Shown piece by piece: positions 11,801 to 26,000 of a DNA stretch of 64,000 bases. The DNA is from Piscicola geometra (taxonomy: Eukaryota > Annelida > Clitellata > Hirudinida > Piscicolidae), in assembly GCA_943735955.1 (NCBI GenBank), contig OX030962.1, positions 72,501-136,500 on the forward strand, in the 5' to 3' direction. The notes under the pieces are model-generated. The model searched no databases, was not told the origin of the DNA, and saw nothing but the letters and a program-made list of their open reading frames with translations. Numbering within the stretch: the first letter of the stretch is position 1; every line of letters starts with the position of its first letter. A program made the translations under genes and the position numbers.

Positions 11801-14800
11801 TCTTCATCGTCTTCATCGTCTTCTTCGTCTTCATCGTCTTCACCGTCTTCACCGTCTTCATCGTCTTCATCGTCTTCATCGTCTTCATCGTCTTCATCGT
11901 CTTCCTCGTCTTCATCGTCTTCACCGTCTTCACCGTCTTCATCGTCTTCATCGTCTTCACCGTCTTCATCGTCTTCACCGTCTTCATCGTCTTCATCGTC
12001 TTCTTCGTCTTCATCGTCTTCATCGTCTTCATCGTCTTCATCGTCTTCGTCGTCTTCATCGTCTTAATCGTCTTCATCGTCTTCCTCGTCTTCACCGTCT
12101 TCATCGTCTTCATCGTCTTCATCGTCTTCACCGTCTTCACCGTCTTCATCGTCTTCATCGTTCGTCTTCATCGTCTTCATCGTTCGTCTTCATCGTTTGT
12201 CTTCATCGTCTTCATCGTTTTCATCGTCTTCATCGTCTTCACCGTCTTCACCGTCTTCATCGTCTTCTTCGTCTTCACCGTCTTCATCGTCTTCACCGTT
12301 TTCATCGTCTTCATCGTCTTCACCGTCTTCATCGTCTTCATCGTCTTCACCGTCTTCATCGTCTTCATCGTTCGTCTTCACCGTCTTCATCGTCTTCATC
12401 GTCTTCACCGTCTTCACCGTCCTCAGCGTCTTCATCGTCTTCATCGTCTTCATCGTCTTCATCGTCTTCATCGTCTTCATCGTCTTCACCGTCTTCATCG
12501 TCTTCATCGTTCGTCTTCATCGTCTTCATCGTTCGTCTTCATCGTTCGTCTTCATCATCTTCATCGTCTTCATCGTCTTCACCGTCTTCATCGTCTTCAC
12601 CGTCTTCATCGTCTTCTTCGTCTTCACCGTCTTCATCGTCTTCACCGTCTTCATCGTCTTCATCGTCTTCACCGTCTATATCGTCTTCATCGTCTTCACC
12701 GTCTTCATCGTCTTCATCGTCTTCATCGTTCGTCTTCATCGTCTTCATCGTCTTCATCGTCTTCATCGTTTTCATCGTCTTCATCGTCTTCACCGTCTTC
12801 ATCGTCTTCTTCGTCTTCACCGTCTTCATCGTCTTCACCGTTTTCATCGTCTTCATCGTCTTCACCGTCTTTACCGTCTTCATCGTCTTCATCGTTCGTC
12901 TTCACCGTCTTCATCGTCTTCATCATCTTCATCGTCTTCACCGTCTTCATCGTCTTCATCGTTTTCATCGTCTTCACCGTCTTCATCGTCTTCATCGTTC
13001 GTCTTCACCGTCTTCATCGTCTTCATCGTCTTCACCGTCTTCACCGTCTTCATCGTCTTCTTCGTCTTCACCGTCTTCATCGTCTTCACCGTTTTCATCG
13101 TCTTCATCGTCTTCACCGTCTTCATCGTCTTCATCGTCTTCACCGTCTTCATCGTCTTCATCGTTCGTCTTCACCGTCTTCATCGTCTTCATCGTCTTCA
13201 CCGTCTTCACCGTCCTCAACGTCTTCATCGTCTTCATCGTCTTCATCGTCTTCATCGTCTTCATCGTCTTCACCGTCTTCATCGTCTTCACCGTTTTCAC
13301 CGTCTTCACCGTCTTCATCGTCTTCATCGTCTTCATCGTCTTCACCGTCTTCACCGTCTTCACCGTCTTCACCGTCTTCACCGTCTTCATCGTCTTCATT
13401 GTCTTCATCGTCTTCATCGTCTTCATCGTCTTCTTCGTCTTCATCGTCTTCACCGTCTTCATCGTCTTCATCGTCTTCATCGTCTTCATCGTCTTCCTCG
13501 TCTTCATCGTCTTCACCGTCTTCACCGTCTTCATCGTCTTCATCGTCTTCATCGTCTTCGCCGTCTTCACCGTCTTCACCGTCTTCACCGTCTTCATCGT
13601 CTTCATCGTCTTCATCCTCTTCACCGTCTTCATCGTCTTCATCGTTCGTCTTCATCGTTCGTCTTCATCGTTCGTCTTCATCGTTCGTCTTCATCGTCTT
13701 CATCGTCTTCATCGTTTTCATCGTCTTCATCGTCTTCACCGTCTTCATCGTCTTCTTCGTCTTCACCGTCTTCATCGTCTTCACCGTTTTCATCGTCTTC
13801 ATCGTCTTCACCGTCTTCATCGTCTTCATCGTCTTCACCGTCTTCATCGTCTTCATCGTTCGTCTTCACCGTCTTCATCGTCTTCATCGTCTTCACCGTC
13901 TTCACCGTCCTCAGCGTCTTCATCGTCTTCATCGTCTTCATCGTCTTCATCGTCTTCATCGTCTTCACCGTCTTCATCGTCTTCACCGTTTTCACCGTCT
14001 TCATCGTCTTCATCGTCTTCATCGTCTTCACCGTCTTCACCGTCTTCACCGTCTTCACCGTCTTCATCGTCTTCATCGTCTTCACCGTCTTCACCGTCCT
14101 CAGCGTCTTCATCGTCTTCATCGTCTTCATCGTCTTCATCGTCTTCATCGTCTTCACCGTTTTCATCGTCTTCACCGTTTTCACCGTCTTCATCGTCTTC
14201 ATCGTCTTCATCGTCTTCACCGTCTTCACCGTCTTCACCGTCTTCACCGTCTTCACCGTCTTCATCGTCTTCATTGTCTTCATCGTCTTCATCGTCTTCA
14301 TCGTCTTCTTCGTCTTCATCGTCTTCACCGTCTTCACCGTCTTCATCGTCTTCATCGTCTTCATCGTCTTCATCGTCTTCATCGTCTTCCTCGTCTTCAT
14401 CGTCTTCACCGTCTTCACCGTCTTCATCGTCTTCATCGTCTTCACCGTCTTCATCGTCTTCACCGTCTTCATCGTCTTCATCGTCTTCTTCGTCTTCATC
14501 GTCTTCATCGTCTTCATCGTCTTCATCGTCTTCGTCGTCTTCATCGTCTTCATCGTCTTCATCGTCTTCCTCGTCTTCACCGTCTTCATCGTCTTCATCG
14601 TCTTCATCGTCTTCACCGTCTTCACCGTCTTCATCGTCTTCATCGTTCGTCTTCATCGTCTTCATCGTTCGTCTTCATCGTTTGTCTTCATCGTCTTCAT
14701 CGTTTTCATCGTCTTCATCGTCTTCACCGTCTTCACCGTCTTCATCGTCTTCTTCGTCTTCACCGTCTTCATCGTCTTCACCGTTTTCATCGTCTTCATC

Positions 14801-15200
14801 GTCTTCACCGTCTTCATCGTCTTCATCGTCTTCACCGTCTTCATCGTCTTCATCGTTCGTCTTCACCGTCTTCATCGTCTTCATCGTCTTCACCGTCTTC
14901 ACCGTCCTCAGCGTCTTCATCGTCTTCATCGTCTTCATCGTCTTCATCGTCTTCATCGTCTTCATCGTCTTCACCGTCTTCATCGTCTTCATCGTTCGTC
15001 TTCATCGTCTTCATCGTTCGTCTTCATCGTTCGTCTTCATCATCTTCATCGTCTTCATCGTCTTCACCGTCTTCATCGTCTTCACCGTCTTCATCGTCTT
15101 CTTCGTCTTCACCGTCTTCATCGTCTTCACCGTCTTCATCGTCTTCATCGTCTTCACCGTCTATATCGTCTTCATCGTCTTCACCGTCTTCATCGTCTTC
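8820..15200 (+). repeat. Higher-order duplication, about 2.16 kb copied 4,220 bp away
   Basis: The order of unit variants in about 8820-10980 is repeated in about 13040-15200 at a constant offset of 4,220 bp. Shared landmarks include the CCTCAACG and CCTCAGCG variants, the CTCTTCACC unit near 9397 and 13617, and CTATATCG at 10941 and 15161. One visible difference is AATCG at 10331 against CATCG at 14551. Boundaries are approximate. Confidence 0.75.
9405..12898 (+). repeat. Tandem duplication of a 1,735-bp higher-order unit
   Basis: The variant pattern from about 9405 to 11140 repeats directly in about 11140-12898 with an offset of 1,735 bp. Each copy has the same series of consecutive 13-base units (around 9421 and 11156), the two CCTCAGCG landmarks, the single AATCG unit (10331 and 12066) and CTATATCG (10941 and 12676). 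It overlaps the 4,220-bp duplication, so several rounds of exchange have occurred. Confidence 0.75.
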
Positions 15201-17399
15201 ATCGTTCGTCTTCACCGTCTTCATCGTCTTCATCGTCTTCACCGTCTTCACCGTCCTCAGCGTCTTCATCGTCTTCATCGTCTTCATCGTCTTCATCGTC
15301 TTCATCGTCTTCATCGTCTTCATCGTCTTCACCGTCTTCATCGTCTTCACCGTTTTCACCGTCTTCACCGTCTTCATCGTCTTCATCGTCTTCATCGTCT
15401 TAACCGTCTTCACCGTCTTGACCGTCTTCACCGTCTTCACCGTCTTCATCGTCTTCATCGTTTTCATCGTCTTCATCGTCTTTATCGTCTTCATCGTCTT
15501 CCTCGTCTTCATCGTCTTCACCGTCTTCACCGTCTTCATCGTCTTCATCGTCTTCACCGTCTTCATCGTCTTCACCGTCTTCATCGTCTTCATCGTCTTC
15601 TTCGTCTTCATCGTCTTCATCGCCTTCACAGTCTTCATCGTCTTCATCGTTTTCATCGTCTTCGTCGTCTTCATCGTCTTCATCGTCTTCACCGTCTTCA
15701 CCGTCTTCACCGTCTTCATCGTCTTCATCGTCTTCATCGTCTTCACCGTCTTCATCGTCTTCATCGTTCGTCTTCATCGTCTTCATCGTTCGTCTTCATC
15801 GTTCGTCCTCATCGTCTTCATCGTCTTCATCGTCTTCACCGTCTTCATCGTCTTCACCGTCTTCATCGTCTTCTTCGTCTTCACCGTCTTCATCGTCTTC
15901 ACCGTCTTCACCGTCTTCACCGTCTTCACCGTCTTCATCGTCTTCATCGTCTTCATCGTCTTCATCGTCTTCCTCGTCTTCATCGTCATCACCGTCTTCA
16001 CCGTCTTCATCGTCTTCATCGTCTTCACCGTCTTCATCGTCTACACCGTCTTCATCGTCTTCATCGTCTTCTTCGTCTTCATCGTCTTCATCGTCTTCAC
16101 CGTCTTCATCGTCTTCATCGTCTTCATCGTCATCGTCGTCTTCATCGTCTTCATCGTCTTCACCGTCTTCACCGTCTTCACCGTCTTCACCGTCTCCATC
16201 GTCTTCATCGTCTTCACCGTCTTCATCGTCTTCATCGTTCGTCTTCATCGTCTTCATCGTTCGTCTTCATCGTTCGTCTTCATCGTTCGTCTTCATCGTT
16301 CGTCTTCATCATCTTCATCGTCTTCATCGTCTTCACCGTCTTCATCGTCTTCACCGTCTTCATCGTCTTCTTCGTCTTCACCGTCTTCATCGTCTTCATC
16401 GTCATCGTCGTCTTCATCGTCTTCATCGTCTTCACCGTCTTCACCGTCTTCACCGTCTTCACCGTCTCCATCGTCTTCATCGTCTTCATCGTCTTCACCG
16501 TCTTCATCGTCTTCATCGTTCGTCTTCATCGTCTTCATCGTTCGTCTTCATCGTTCGTCTTCATCGTCTTCATCGTCTTCATCGTTTTAATCGTCTTCAT
16601 CGTCTTCACCGTCGTCATCGTCTTCTTCGTCTTCACCGTCTTTAGCGTTTTCATCGTCTTCATCGTCTTCACCGTCTTCATCGTCTTCATCGTCTTCACC
16701 GTCTTCATCGTCTTCATCGTTCGTCTTCACCGTCTTCATCGTCTTCATCGTCTTCACCGTCTTCACCGTCCTCAGCGTCTTCATCGTCTTCATCGTCTTC
16801 ATCGTCTTCATCGTCTTCATCGTCTTCACCGTCTTCATCGTCTTCACCGTTTTCACCGTCTTCACCGTCTTCATCGTCTTCATCGTCTTCATCGTCTTCA
16901 TCGTCTTCACCGTCTTCATCGTCTTCACCGTCTTCATCGTCTTCTTCGTCTTCACCGTCTTCATCGTCTTCACCGTCTTCATCGTCTTCATCGTCTTCAC
17001 CGTCTTCATCGTCTTCATCGTTCGTCTTCACCGTCTTCATCGTCTTCATCGTCTTCACCGTCCTCAGCGTCTTCATCGTCTTCACCGTCTTCATCGTCTT
17101 CATCGTCTTCACCGTCTTCACCGTCTTCACCGTCCTCAGCGTCTTCATCGTCTTCATTGTCTTCGTCGTCTTCATCGTCTGCATCGTCTTCACCGTCTTC
17201 ACCGTCTTCACCGTCTCCATCGTCTTCATCGTCTTCATCGTCTTCACCGTCTTCATCGTCTTCATCGTTCGTCTTCACCGTCTTCATCGTCTTCATCGTC
17301 TTCACCGTCTTCACCGTCCTCAGCGTCTTCATCGTCTTCATCGTCTTCATCGTCTTCATCGTCTTCATCGTCTTCACCGTCTTCATCGTCTTCATCGTT

Positions 17400-20300
17400 C
17401 GTCTTCATCGTCTTCATCGTTCGTCTTCATCGTTCGTCTTCATCATCTTCATCGTCTTCATCGTCTTCACCGTCTTCATCGTCTTCACCGTCTTCATCGT
17501 CTTCTTCGTCTTCACCGTCTTCATCGTCTTCACCGTCTTCATCGTCTTCATCGTCTTCACCGTCTTCATCGTCTTCATCGTTCGTCTTCACCGTCTTCAT
17601 CGTCTTCATCGTCTTCACCGTCCTCAGCGTCTTCATCGTCTTCACCGTCTTCATCGTCTTCATCGTCTTCACCGTCTTCACCGTCTTCACCGTCCTCAGC
17701 GTCTTCATCGTCTTCATTGTCTTCGTCGTCTTCATCGTCTGCATCGTCTTCACCGTCTTCACCGTCTTCACCGTCTCCATCGTCTTCATCGTCTTCATCG
17801 TCTTCACCGTCTTCATCGTCTTCATCGTTCGTCTTCACCGTCTTCATCGTCTTCACCGTCTTCATCGTCTTCATCGTCTTCATCGTCTTCTTCGTCTTCA
17901 CCGTCTTCATCGTCTTCACCGTTTTCATCGTCTTCATCGTCTTCACCGTCTTCATCGTCTTCATCGTCTTCACCGTCTTCATCGTCTTCATCGTTCGTCT
18001 TCACCGTCTTCATCGTCTTCATCGTCTTCACCGTCTTCACCGTCCTCAGCGTCTTCATCGTCTTCATCGTCTTCATCGTCTTCATCGTCTTCATCGTCTT
18101 CACCGTCTTCATCGTCTTCACCGTTTTCACCGTCTTCACCGTCATTATCGTCTTCATCGTCTTCATCGTCTTCACCGTCTTCACCGTCTTCACCGTCTTC
18201 ACCATCTTCATCGTCTTCATTGTCTTCATCGTCTTCATCGTCTTCATCGTCTTCTTCGTCTTCATCGTTTTCACCGTCTTCACCGTCTTCATCGTCTTCA
18301 TCGTCTTCATCGTCTTCCTCGTCTTCATCGTTTTCACCGTCTTCACCGTCTTCATCGTCTTCATCGTCTTCATCGTCTTCCTCGTCTTCATCGTCTTCAC
18401 CGTCTTCACCGTCTTCATCGTCTTCATCGTCTTCACCGTCTTCATCGTCTTCACCGTCTTCATCGTCTTCATCGTCTTCTTCGTCTTCATCGTCTTCATC
18501 GTCTTCACCGTCTTCATCGTCTTCATCGTCTTCATCGTCTTCGTCGTCTTCATCGTCTTCATCGTCTTCATCGTCTTCCTCGTCTTCACCGTCTTCATCG
18601 TCTTCATCGTCTTCATCGTTCGTCTTCACCGTCTTCATCGTCTTCATCGTCTTCACCGTCTTCACCGTCTTCAGCGTCTTCATCGTCTTCATCGTCTTCA
18701 TCGTCTTCATCGTCTTCATCGTCTTCACCGTCTTCATCGTCTTCATCGTTCGTCTTCATCGTCTTCATCGTTCGTCTTCATCGTTCGTCTTCATCATCTT
18801 CATCGTCTTCATCGTCTTCACCGTCTTCATCGTCTTCACCGTCTTCATCGTCTTCTTCGTCTTCACCGTCTTCATCGTCTTCACCGTCTTCATCGTCTTC
18901 ATCGTCTTCACCGTCTTCATCGTCTTCATCGTTCGTCTTCACCGTCTTCATCGTCTTCATCGTCTTCACCGTCTTCATCGTCTTCATTGTCTTCGTCGTC
19001 TTCATCGTCTGCATCGTCTTCACCGTCTTCACCGTCTTCACCGTCTCCATCGTCTTCATCGTCTTCATCGTCTTCACCGTCTTCATCGTCTTCATCGTTC
19101 GTCTTCACCGTCTTCATCGTCTTCATCGTCTTCACCGTCTTCACCGTCCTCAGCGTCTTCATCGTCTTCATCGTCTTCATCGTCTTCATCGTCTTCACCG
19201 TCTTCATCGTCTTCATCGTTCGTCTTCATCGTCTTCATCGTTCGTCTTCATCGTTCGTCTTCATCATCTTCATCGTCTTCATCGTCTTCACCGTCTTCAT
19301 CGTCTTCACCGTCTTCATCGTCTTCTTCGTCTTCACCGTCTTCATCGTCTTCACCGTCTTCATCGTCTTCATCGTCTTCACCGTCTTCATCGTCTTCATC
19401 GTTCGTCTTCACCGTCTTCATCGTCTTCATCGTCTTCACCGTCCTCAGCGTCTTCATCGTCTTCACCGTCTTCATCGTCTTCATCGTCTTCACCGTCTTC
19501 ACCGTCTTCACCGTCCTCAGCGTCTTCATCGTCTTCATTGTCTTCGTCGTCTTCATCGTCTGCATCGTCTTCACCGTCTTCACCGTCTTCACCGTCTCCA
19601 TCGTCTTCATCGTCTTCATCGTCTTCACCGTCTTCATCGTCTTCATCGTTCGTCTTCACCGTCTTCATCGTCTTCACCGTCTTCATCGTCTTCATCGTCT
19701 TCATCGTCTTCTTCGTCTTCACCGTCTTCATCGTCTTCACCGTTTTCATCGTCTTCATCGTCTTCACCGTCTTCATCGTCTTCATCGTCTTCACCGTCTT
19801 CATCGTCTTCATCGTTCGTCTTCACCGTCTTCATCGTCTTCATCGTCTTCACCGTCTTCACCGTCCTCAGCGTCTTCATCGTCTTCATCGTCTTCATCGT
19901 CTTCATCGTCTTCATCGTCTTCACCGTCTTCATCGTCTTCACCGTTTTCACCGTCTTCACCGTCATTATCGTCTTCATCGTCTTCATCGTCTTCACCGTC
20001 TTCACCGTCTTCACCGTCTTCACCATCTTCATCGTCTTCATTGTCTTCATCGTCTTCATCGTCTTCATCGTCTTCTTCGTCTTCATCGTTTTCACCGTCT
20101 TCACCGTCTTCATCGTCTTCATCGTCTTCATCGTCTTCCTCGTCTTCATCGTTTTCACCGTCTTCACCGTCTTCATCGTCTTCATCGTCTTCATCGTCTT
20201 CCTCGTCTTCATCGTCTTCACCGTCTTCACCGTCTTCATCGTCTTCATCGTCTTCACCGTCTTTATCGTCTTCACCGTCTTCATCGTCTTCATCGTCTTC

Positions 20301-20460
20301 TTCGTCTTCATCGTCTTCATCGTCTTCACCGTCTTCATCGTCTTCATCGTCTTCATCGTCTTCGTCGTCTTCATCGTCTTCATCGTCTTCATCGTCTTCC
20401 TCGTCTTCACCGTCTTCATCGTCTTCATCGTCTTCATCGTCTTCACCGTCTTCATCGTCT
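17400..20460 (+). repeat. Higher-order duplication at 1,821-bp offset
   Basis: About 17400-18600 and 19221-20420 share the same order of variants, including CATTGTCTTCGTCG, CTGCATCG, CTCCATCG and the CATTATCG unit. A third copy of the left part occurs near 23315-23907, offset 4,095 bp from the second. Edges are approximate. Confidence 0.7.
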
Positions 20461-20464
20461 TCAT

Positions 20465-23070
20465 CGTTCGTCTTCATCGTCTTCATCGTTCGTCTTCATC
20501 GTTTGTCTTCATCGTCTTCATCGTCTTCATCGTTTTCATCGTCTTCATCGTCTTCACCGTCTTCATCGTCTTCTTCGTCTTCACCGTCTTCATTGTCTTC
20601 ACCGTTTTCATCGTCTTCATCGTCTTCATTGTCTTCATCGTCTTCATCGTCTTCATCGTCTTCTTCGTCTTCATCGTCTTCACCGTCTTCACCGTCTTCA
20701 TCGTCTTCATCGTTCGTCTTCATCGTTCGTCTTCATCGTCTTCATCGTCTTCATCGTCTTCATCGTCTTCATCGTCTTCATCGTCTTCGTCGTCTTCATC
20801 GTCTTCATCGTCTTCATCGTCTTCCTCGTCTTCACCGTCTTCATCGTCTTCATCGTCTTCACCGTCTTCATCGTCTTCATCGTTCGTCTTCATCGTCTTC
20901 ATCGTTCGTCTTCATCGTTTGTCTTCATCGTCTTCATCGTCTTCATCGTTTTCATCGTCTTCATCGTCTTCACCGTCTTCATCGTCTTCTTCGTCTTCAC
21001 CGTCTTCATCGTCTTCACCGTCTTCATCGTCTTCACCGTTTTCATCGTCTTCATCGTCTTCACCGTCTTCATCGTCTTCATCGTCTTCACCGTCTTCATC
21101 GTCTTCATCGTTCGTCTTCACCGTTCGTCTTCACCGTCTTCATCGTCTTCATCGTCTTCACCGTCTTCACCGTCCTCAGCGTCTTCATCGTCTTCATCGT
21201 CTTCATCGTCTTCATCGTCTTCATCGTCTTCACCGTCTTCATCGTCTTCACCGTTTTCACCGTCTTCACCGTCTTCATCGTCTTCATCGTCTTCATCGTC
21301 TTCACCGTCTTCACCGTCTTCACCGTCTTCACCGTCTTCATCGTCTTCATTGTCTTCATCGTCTTCATCGTCTTCATCGTCTTCTTCGTCTTCATCGTCT
21401 TCACCGTCTTCATCGTCTTCACCGTCCTCAGCGTCTTCATCGTCTTCACCGTCTTCATCGTCTTCATCGTCTTCACCGTCTTCACCGTCTTCACCGTCCT
21501 CAGCGTCTTCATCGTCTTCACCGTCTTCATCGTCTTCTTCGTCTTCATCGTTTTCACCGTCTTCACCGTCTTCATCGTCTTCATCGTCTTCATCGTCTTC
21601 CTCGTCTTCATCGTCTTCATCGTCTTCTTCGTCTTCATCGTTTTCACCGTCTTCACCGTCTTCATCGTCTTCATCGTCTTCATCGTCTTCCTCGTCTTCA
21701 TCGTTTTCACCGTCTTCACCGTCTTCATCGTCTTCATCGTCTTCATCGTCTTCCTCGTCTTCATCGTCTTCACCGTCTTCACCGTCTTCATCGTCTTCAT
21801 CGTCTTCACCGTCTTTATCGTCTTCACCGTCTTCATCGTCTTCATCGTCTTCTTCGTCTTCATCGTCTTCATCGTCTTCACCGTCTTCATCGTCTTCATC
21901 GTCTTCATCGTCTTCGTCGTCTTCATCGTCTTCATCGTCTTCATCGTCTTCCTCGTCTTCACCGTCTTCATCGTCTTCATCGTCTTCATCGTCTTCACCG
22001 TCTTCATCGTCTTCATCGTTCGTCTTCATCGTCTTCATCGTTCGTCTTCATCGTTTGTCTTCATCGTCTTCATCGTCTTCATCGTTTTCATCGTCTTCAT
22101 CGTCTTCACCGTCTTCATCGTCTTCTTCGTCTTCACCGTCTTCATTGTCTTCACCGTTTTCATCGTCTTCATCGTCTTCATTGTCTTCATCGTCTTCATC
22201 GTCTTCATCGTCTTCTTCGTCTTCATCGTCTTCACCGTCTTCACCGTCTTCATCGTCTTCATCGTTCGTCTTCATCGTTCGTCTTCATCGTCTTCATCGT
22301 CTTCATCGTCTTCATCGTCTTCATCGTCTTCATCGTCTTCGTCGTCTTCATCGTCTTCATCGTCTTCATCGTCTTCCTCGTCTTCACCGTCTTCATCGTC
22401 TTCATCGTCTTCACCGTCTTCATCGTCTTCATCGTTCGTCTTCATCGTCTTCATCGTTCGTCTTCATCGTTTGTCTTCATCGTCTTCATCGTCTTCATCG
22501 TTTTCATCGTCTTCATCGTCTTCACCGTCTTCATCGTCTTCTTCGTCTTCACCGTCTTCATCGTCTTCACCGTCTTCATCGTCTTCACCGTTTTCATCGT
22601 CTTCATCGTCTTCACCGTCTTCATCGTCTTCATCGTCTTCACCGTCTTCATCGTCTTCATCGTTCGTCTTCACCGTTCGTCTTCACCGTCTTCATCGTCT
22701 TCATCGTCTTCACCGTCTTCACCGTCCTCAGCGTCTTCATCGTCTTCATCGTCTTCATCGTCTTCATCGTCTTCATCGTCTTCACCGTCTTCATCGTCTT
22801 CACCGTTTTCACCGTCTTCACCGTCTTCATCGTCTTCATCGTCTTCATCGTCTTCACCGTCTTCACCGTCTTCACCGTCTTCACCGTCTTCATCGTCTTC
22901 ATTGTCTTCATCGTCTTCATCGTCTTCATCGTCTTCTTCGTCTTCATCGTCTTCACCGTCTTCATCGTCTTCACCGTCCTCAGCGTCTTCATCGTCTTCA
23001 CCGTCTTCATCGTCTTCATCGTCTTCACCGTCTTCACCGTCTTCACCGTCCTCAGCGTCTTCATCGTCTT
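20465..23070 (+). repeat. Higher-order duplication at 1,552-bp offset
   Basis: About 20465-21520 and 22017-23070 carry the same variants in the same order, including the CATCGTTTGTCTTC landmark, paired 13-base units, and CCTCAGCG. They diverge after 21520 and 23072. Confidence 0.7.
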
Positions 23071-26000
23071 CATTGTCTTCGTCGTCTTCATCGTCTGCAT
23101 CGTCTTCACCGTCTTCACCGTCTTCACCGTCTCCATCGTCTTCATCGTCTTCATCGTCTTCACCGTCTTCATCGTCTTCATCGTTCGTCTTCACCGTCTT
23201 CATCGTCTTCATCGTCTTCACCGTCTTCACCGTCCTCAGCGTCTTCATCGTCTTCATCGTCTTCATCGTCTTCATCGTCTTCATCGTCTTCACCGTCTTC
23301 ATCGTCTTCATCGTTCGTCTTCATCGTCTTCATCGTTCGTCTTCATCGTTCGTCTTCATCATCTTCATCGTCTTCATCGTCTTCACCGTCTTCATCGTCT
23401 TCACCGTCTTCATCGTCTTCTTCGTCTTCACCGTCTTCATCGTCTTCACCGTCTTCATCGTCTTCATCGTCTTCACCGTCTTCATCGTCTTCATCGTTCG
23501 TCTTCACCGTCTTCATCGTCTTCATCGTCTTCACCGTCCTCAGCGTCTTCATCGTCTTCACCGTCTTCATCGTCTTCATCGTCTTCACCGTCTTCACCGT
23601 CTTCACCGTCCTCAGCGTCTTCATCGTCTTCATTGTCTTCGTCGTCTTCATCGTCTGCATCGTCTTCACCGTCTTCACCGTCTTCACCGTCTCCATCGTC
23701 TTCATCGTCTTCATCGTCTTCACCGTCTTCATCGTCTTCATCGTTCGTCTTCACCGTCTTCATCGTCTTCACCGTCTTCATCGTCTTCATCGTCTTCATC
23801 GTCTTCTTCGTCTTCACCGTCTTCATCGTCTTCACCGTTTTCATCGTCTTCATCGTCTTCACCGTCTTCATCGTCTTCATCGTCTTCACCGTCTTCATCG
23901 TCTTCATCGTTCGTCTTCACCGTCTTCATCGTCTTCATCGTCTTCACCGTCTTCACCGTCCTCAGCGTCTTCATCGTCTTCATCGTCTTCATCGTCTTCA
24001 TCGTCTTCATCGTCTTCACCGTCTTCATCGTCTTCACCGTTTTCACCGTCTTCACCGTCATTATCGTCTTCATCGTCTTCATCGTCTTCACCGTCTTCAC
24101 CGTCTTCACTGTCTTCACCATCTTCATCGTCTTCATTGTCTTCATCGTCTTCATCGTCTTCATCGTCTTCTTCGTCTTCATCGTTTTCACCGTCTTCACC
24201 GTCTTCATCGTCTTCATCGTCTTCATCGTCTTCCTCGTCTTCATCGTCTTCACCGTCTTCACCGTCTTCATCGTCTTCATCGTCTTCACCGTCTTCATCG
24301 TCTTCACCGTCTTCATCGTCTTCATCGTCTTCTTCGTCTTCATCGTCTTCATCGTCTTCACCGTCTTCATCGTCTTCATCGTCTTCATCGTCTTCGTCGT
24401 CTTCATCGTCTTCATCGTCTTCATCGTCTTCCTCGTCTTCACCGTCTTCATCGTCTTCATCGTCTTCATCGTCTTCATCGTCTTCCTCGTCTTCACCGTC
24501 TTCATCGTCTTCATCGTTCGTCTTCATCGTCTTCATCGTTCGTCTTCATCGTTTGTCTTCATCGTCTTCATCGTTCGTCTTCATCGTCTTCATCGTTCGT
24601 CTTCATCGTTTGTCTTCATCGTCTTCATCGTTTTCATCGTCTTCATCGTCTTCACCGTCTTCATCGTCTTCTTCGTCTTCACCGTCTTCATTGTCTTCAC
24701 CGTTTTCATCGTCTTCATCGTCTTCATTGTCTTCATCGTCTTCATCGTCTTCATCGTCTTCTTCGTCTTCATCGTCTTCACCGTCTTCACCGTCTTCATC
24801 GTCTTCATCGTTCGTCTTCATCGTTCGTCTTCATCGTCTTCATCGTCTTCATCGTCTTCATCGTCTTCATCGTCTTCGTCGTCTTCATCGTCTTCATCGT
24901 CTTCATCGTCTTCCTCGTCTTCACCGTCTTCATCGTCTTCATCGTCTTCACCGTCTTCATCGTCTTCATCGTTCGTCTTCATCGTCTTCATCGTTCGTCT
25001 TCATCGTTTGTCTTCATCGTCTTCATCGTCTTCATCGTTTTCATCGTCTTCATCGTCTTCACCGTCTTCATCGTCTTCTTCGTCTTCACCGTCTTCATCG
25101 TCTTCACCGTCTTCATCGTCTTCACCGTTTTCATCGTCTTCATCGTCTTCACCGTCTTCATCGTCTTCATCGTCTTCACCGTCTTCATCGTCTTCATCGT
25201 TCGTCTTCACCGTTCGTCTTCACCGTCTTCATCGTCTTCATCGTCTTCACCGTCTTCACCGTCCTCAGCGTCTTCACCGTCTTCACCGTCTTCATCGTCT
25301 TCATCGTCTTCATCGTCTTCCTCGTCTTCATCGTCTTCACCGTCTTCACCGTCTTCATCGTCTTCATCGTCTTCACCGTCTTCATCGTCTTCACCGTCTT
25401 CATCGTCTTCACCGTCTTCATCGTCTTCATCGTCTTCACCGTCTTCATCGTCTTCATCGTTCGTCTTCATCGTCTTCATCGTTCGTCTTCATCGTTTGTC
25501 TTCATCGTCTTCATCGTCTTCATCGTTTTCATCGTCTTCATCGTCTTCACCGTCTTCATCGTCTTCTTCGTCTTCACCGTCTTCATCGTCTTCACCGTCT
25601 TCATCGTCTTCACCGTTTTCATCGTCTTCATCGTCTTCACCGTCTTCATCGTCTTCATCGTCTTCACCGTCTTCATCGTCTTCATCGTTCGTCTTCACCG
25701 TTCGTCTTCACCGTCTTCATCGTCTTCATCGTCTTCACCGTCTTCACCGTCCTCAGCGTCTTCATCGTCTTCATCGTCTTCATCGTCTTCATCGTCTTCA
25801 TCGTCTTCACCGTCTTCATCGTCTTCACCGTTTTCACCGTCTTCACCGTCTTCATCGTCTTCATCGTCTTCATCGTCTTCACCGTCTTCACCGTCTTCAC
25901 CGTCTTCACCGTCTTCATCGTCTTCATTGTCTTCATCGTCTTCATCGTCTTCATCGTCTTCTTCGTCTTCATCGTCTTCACCGTCTTCACCGTCTTCACC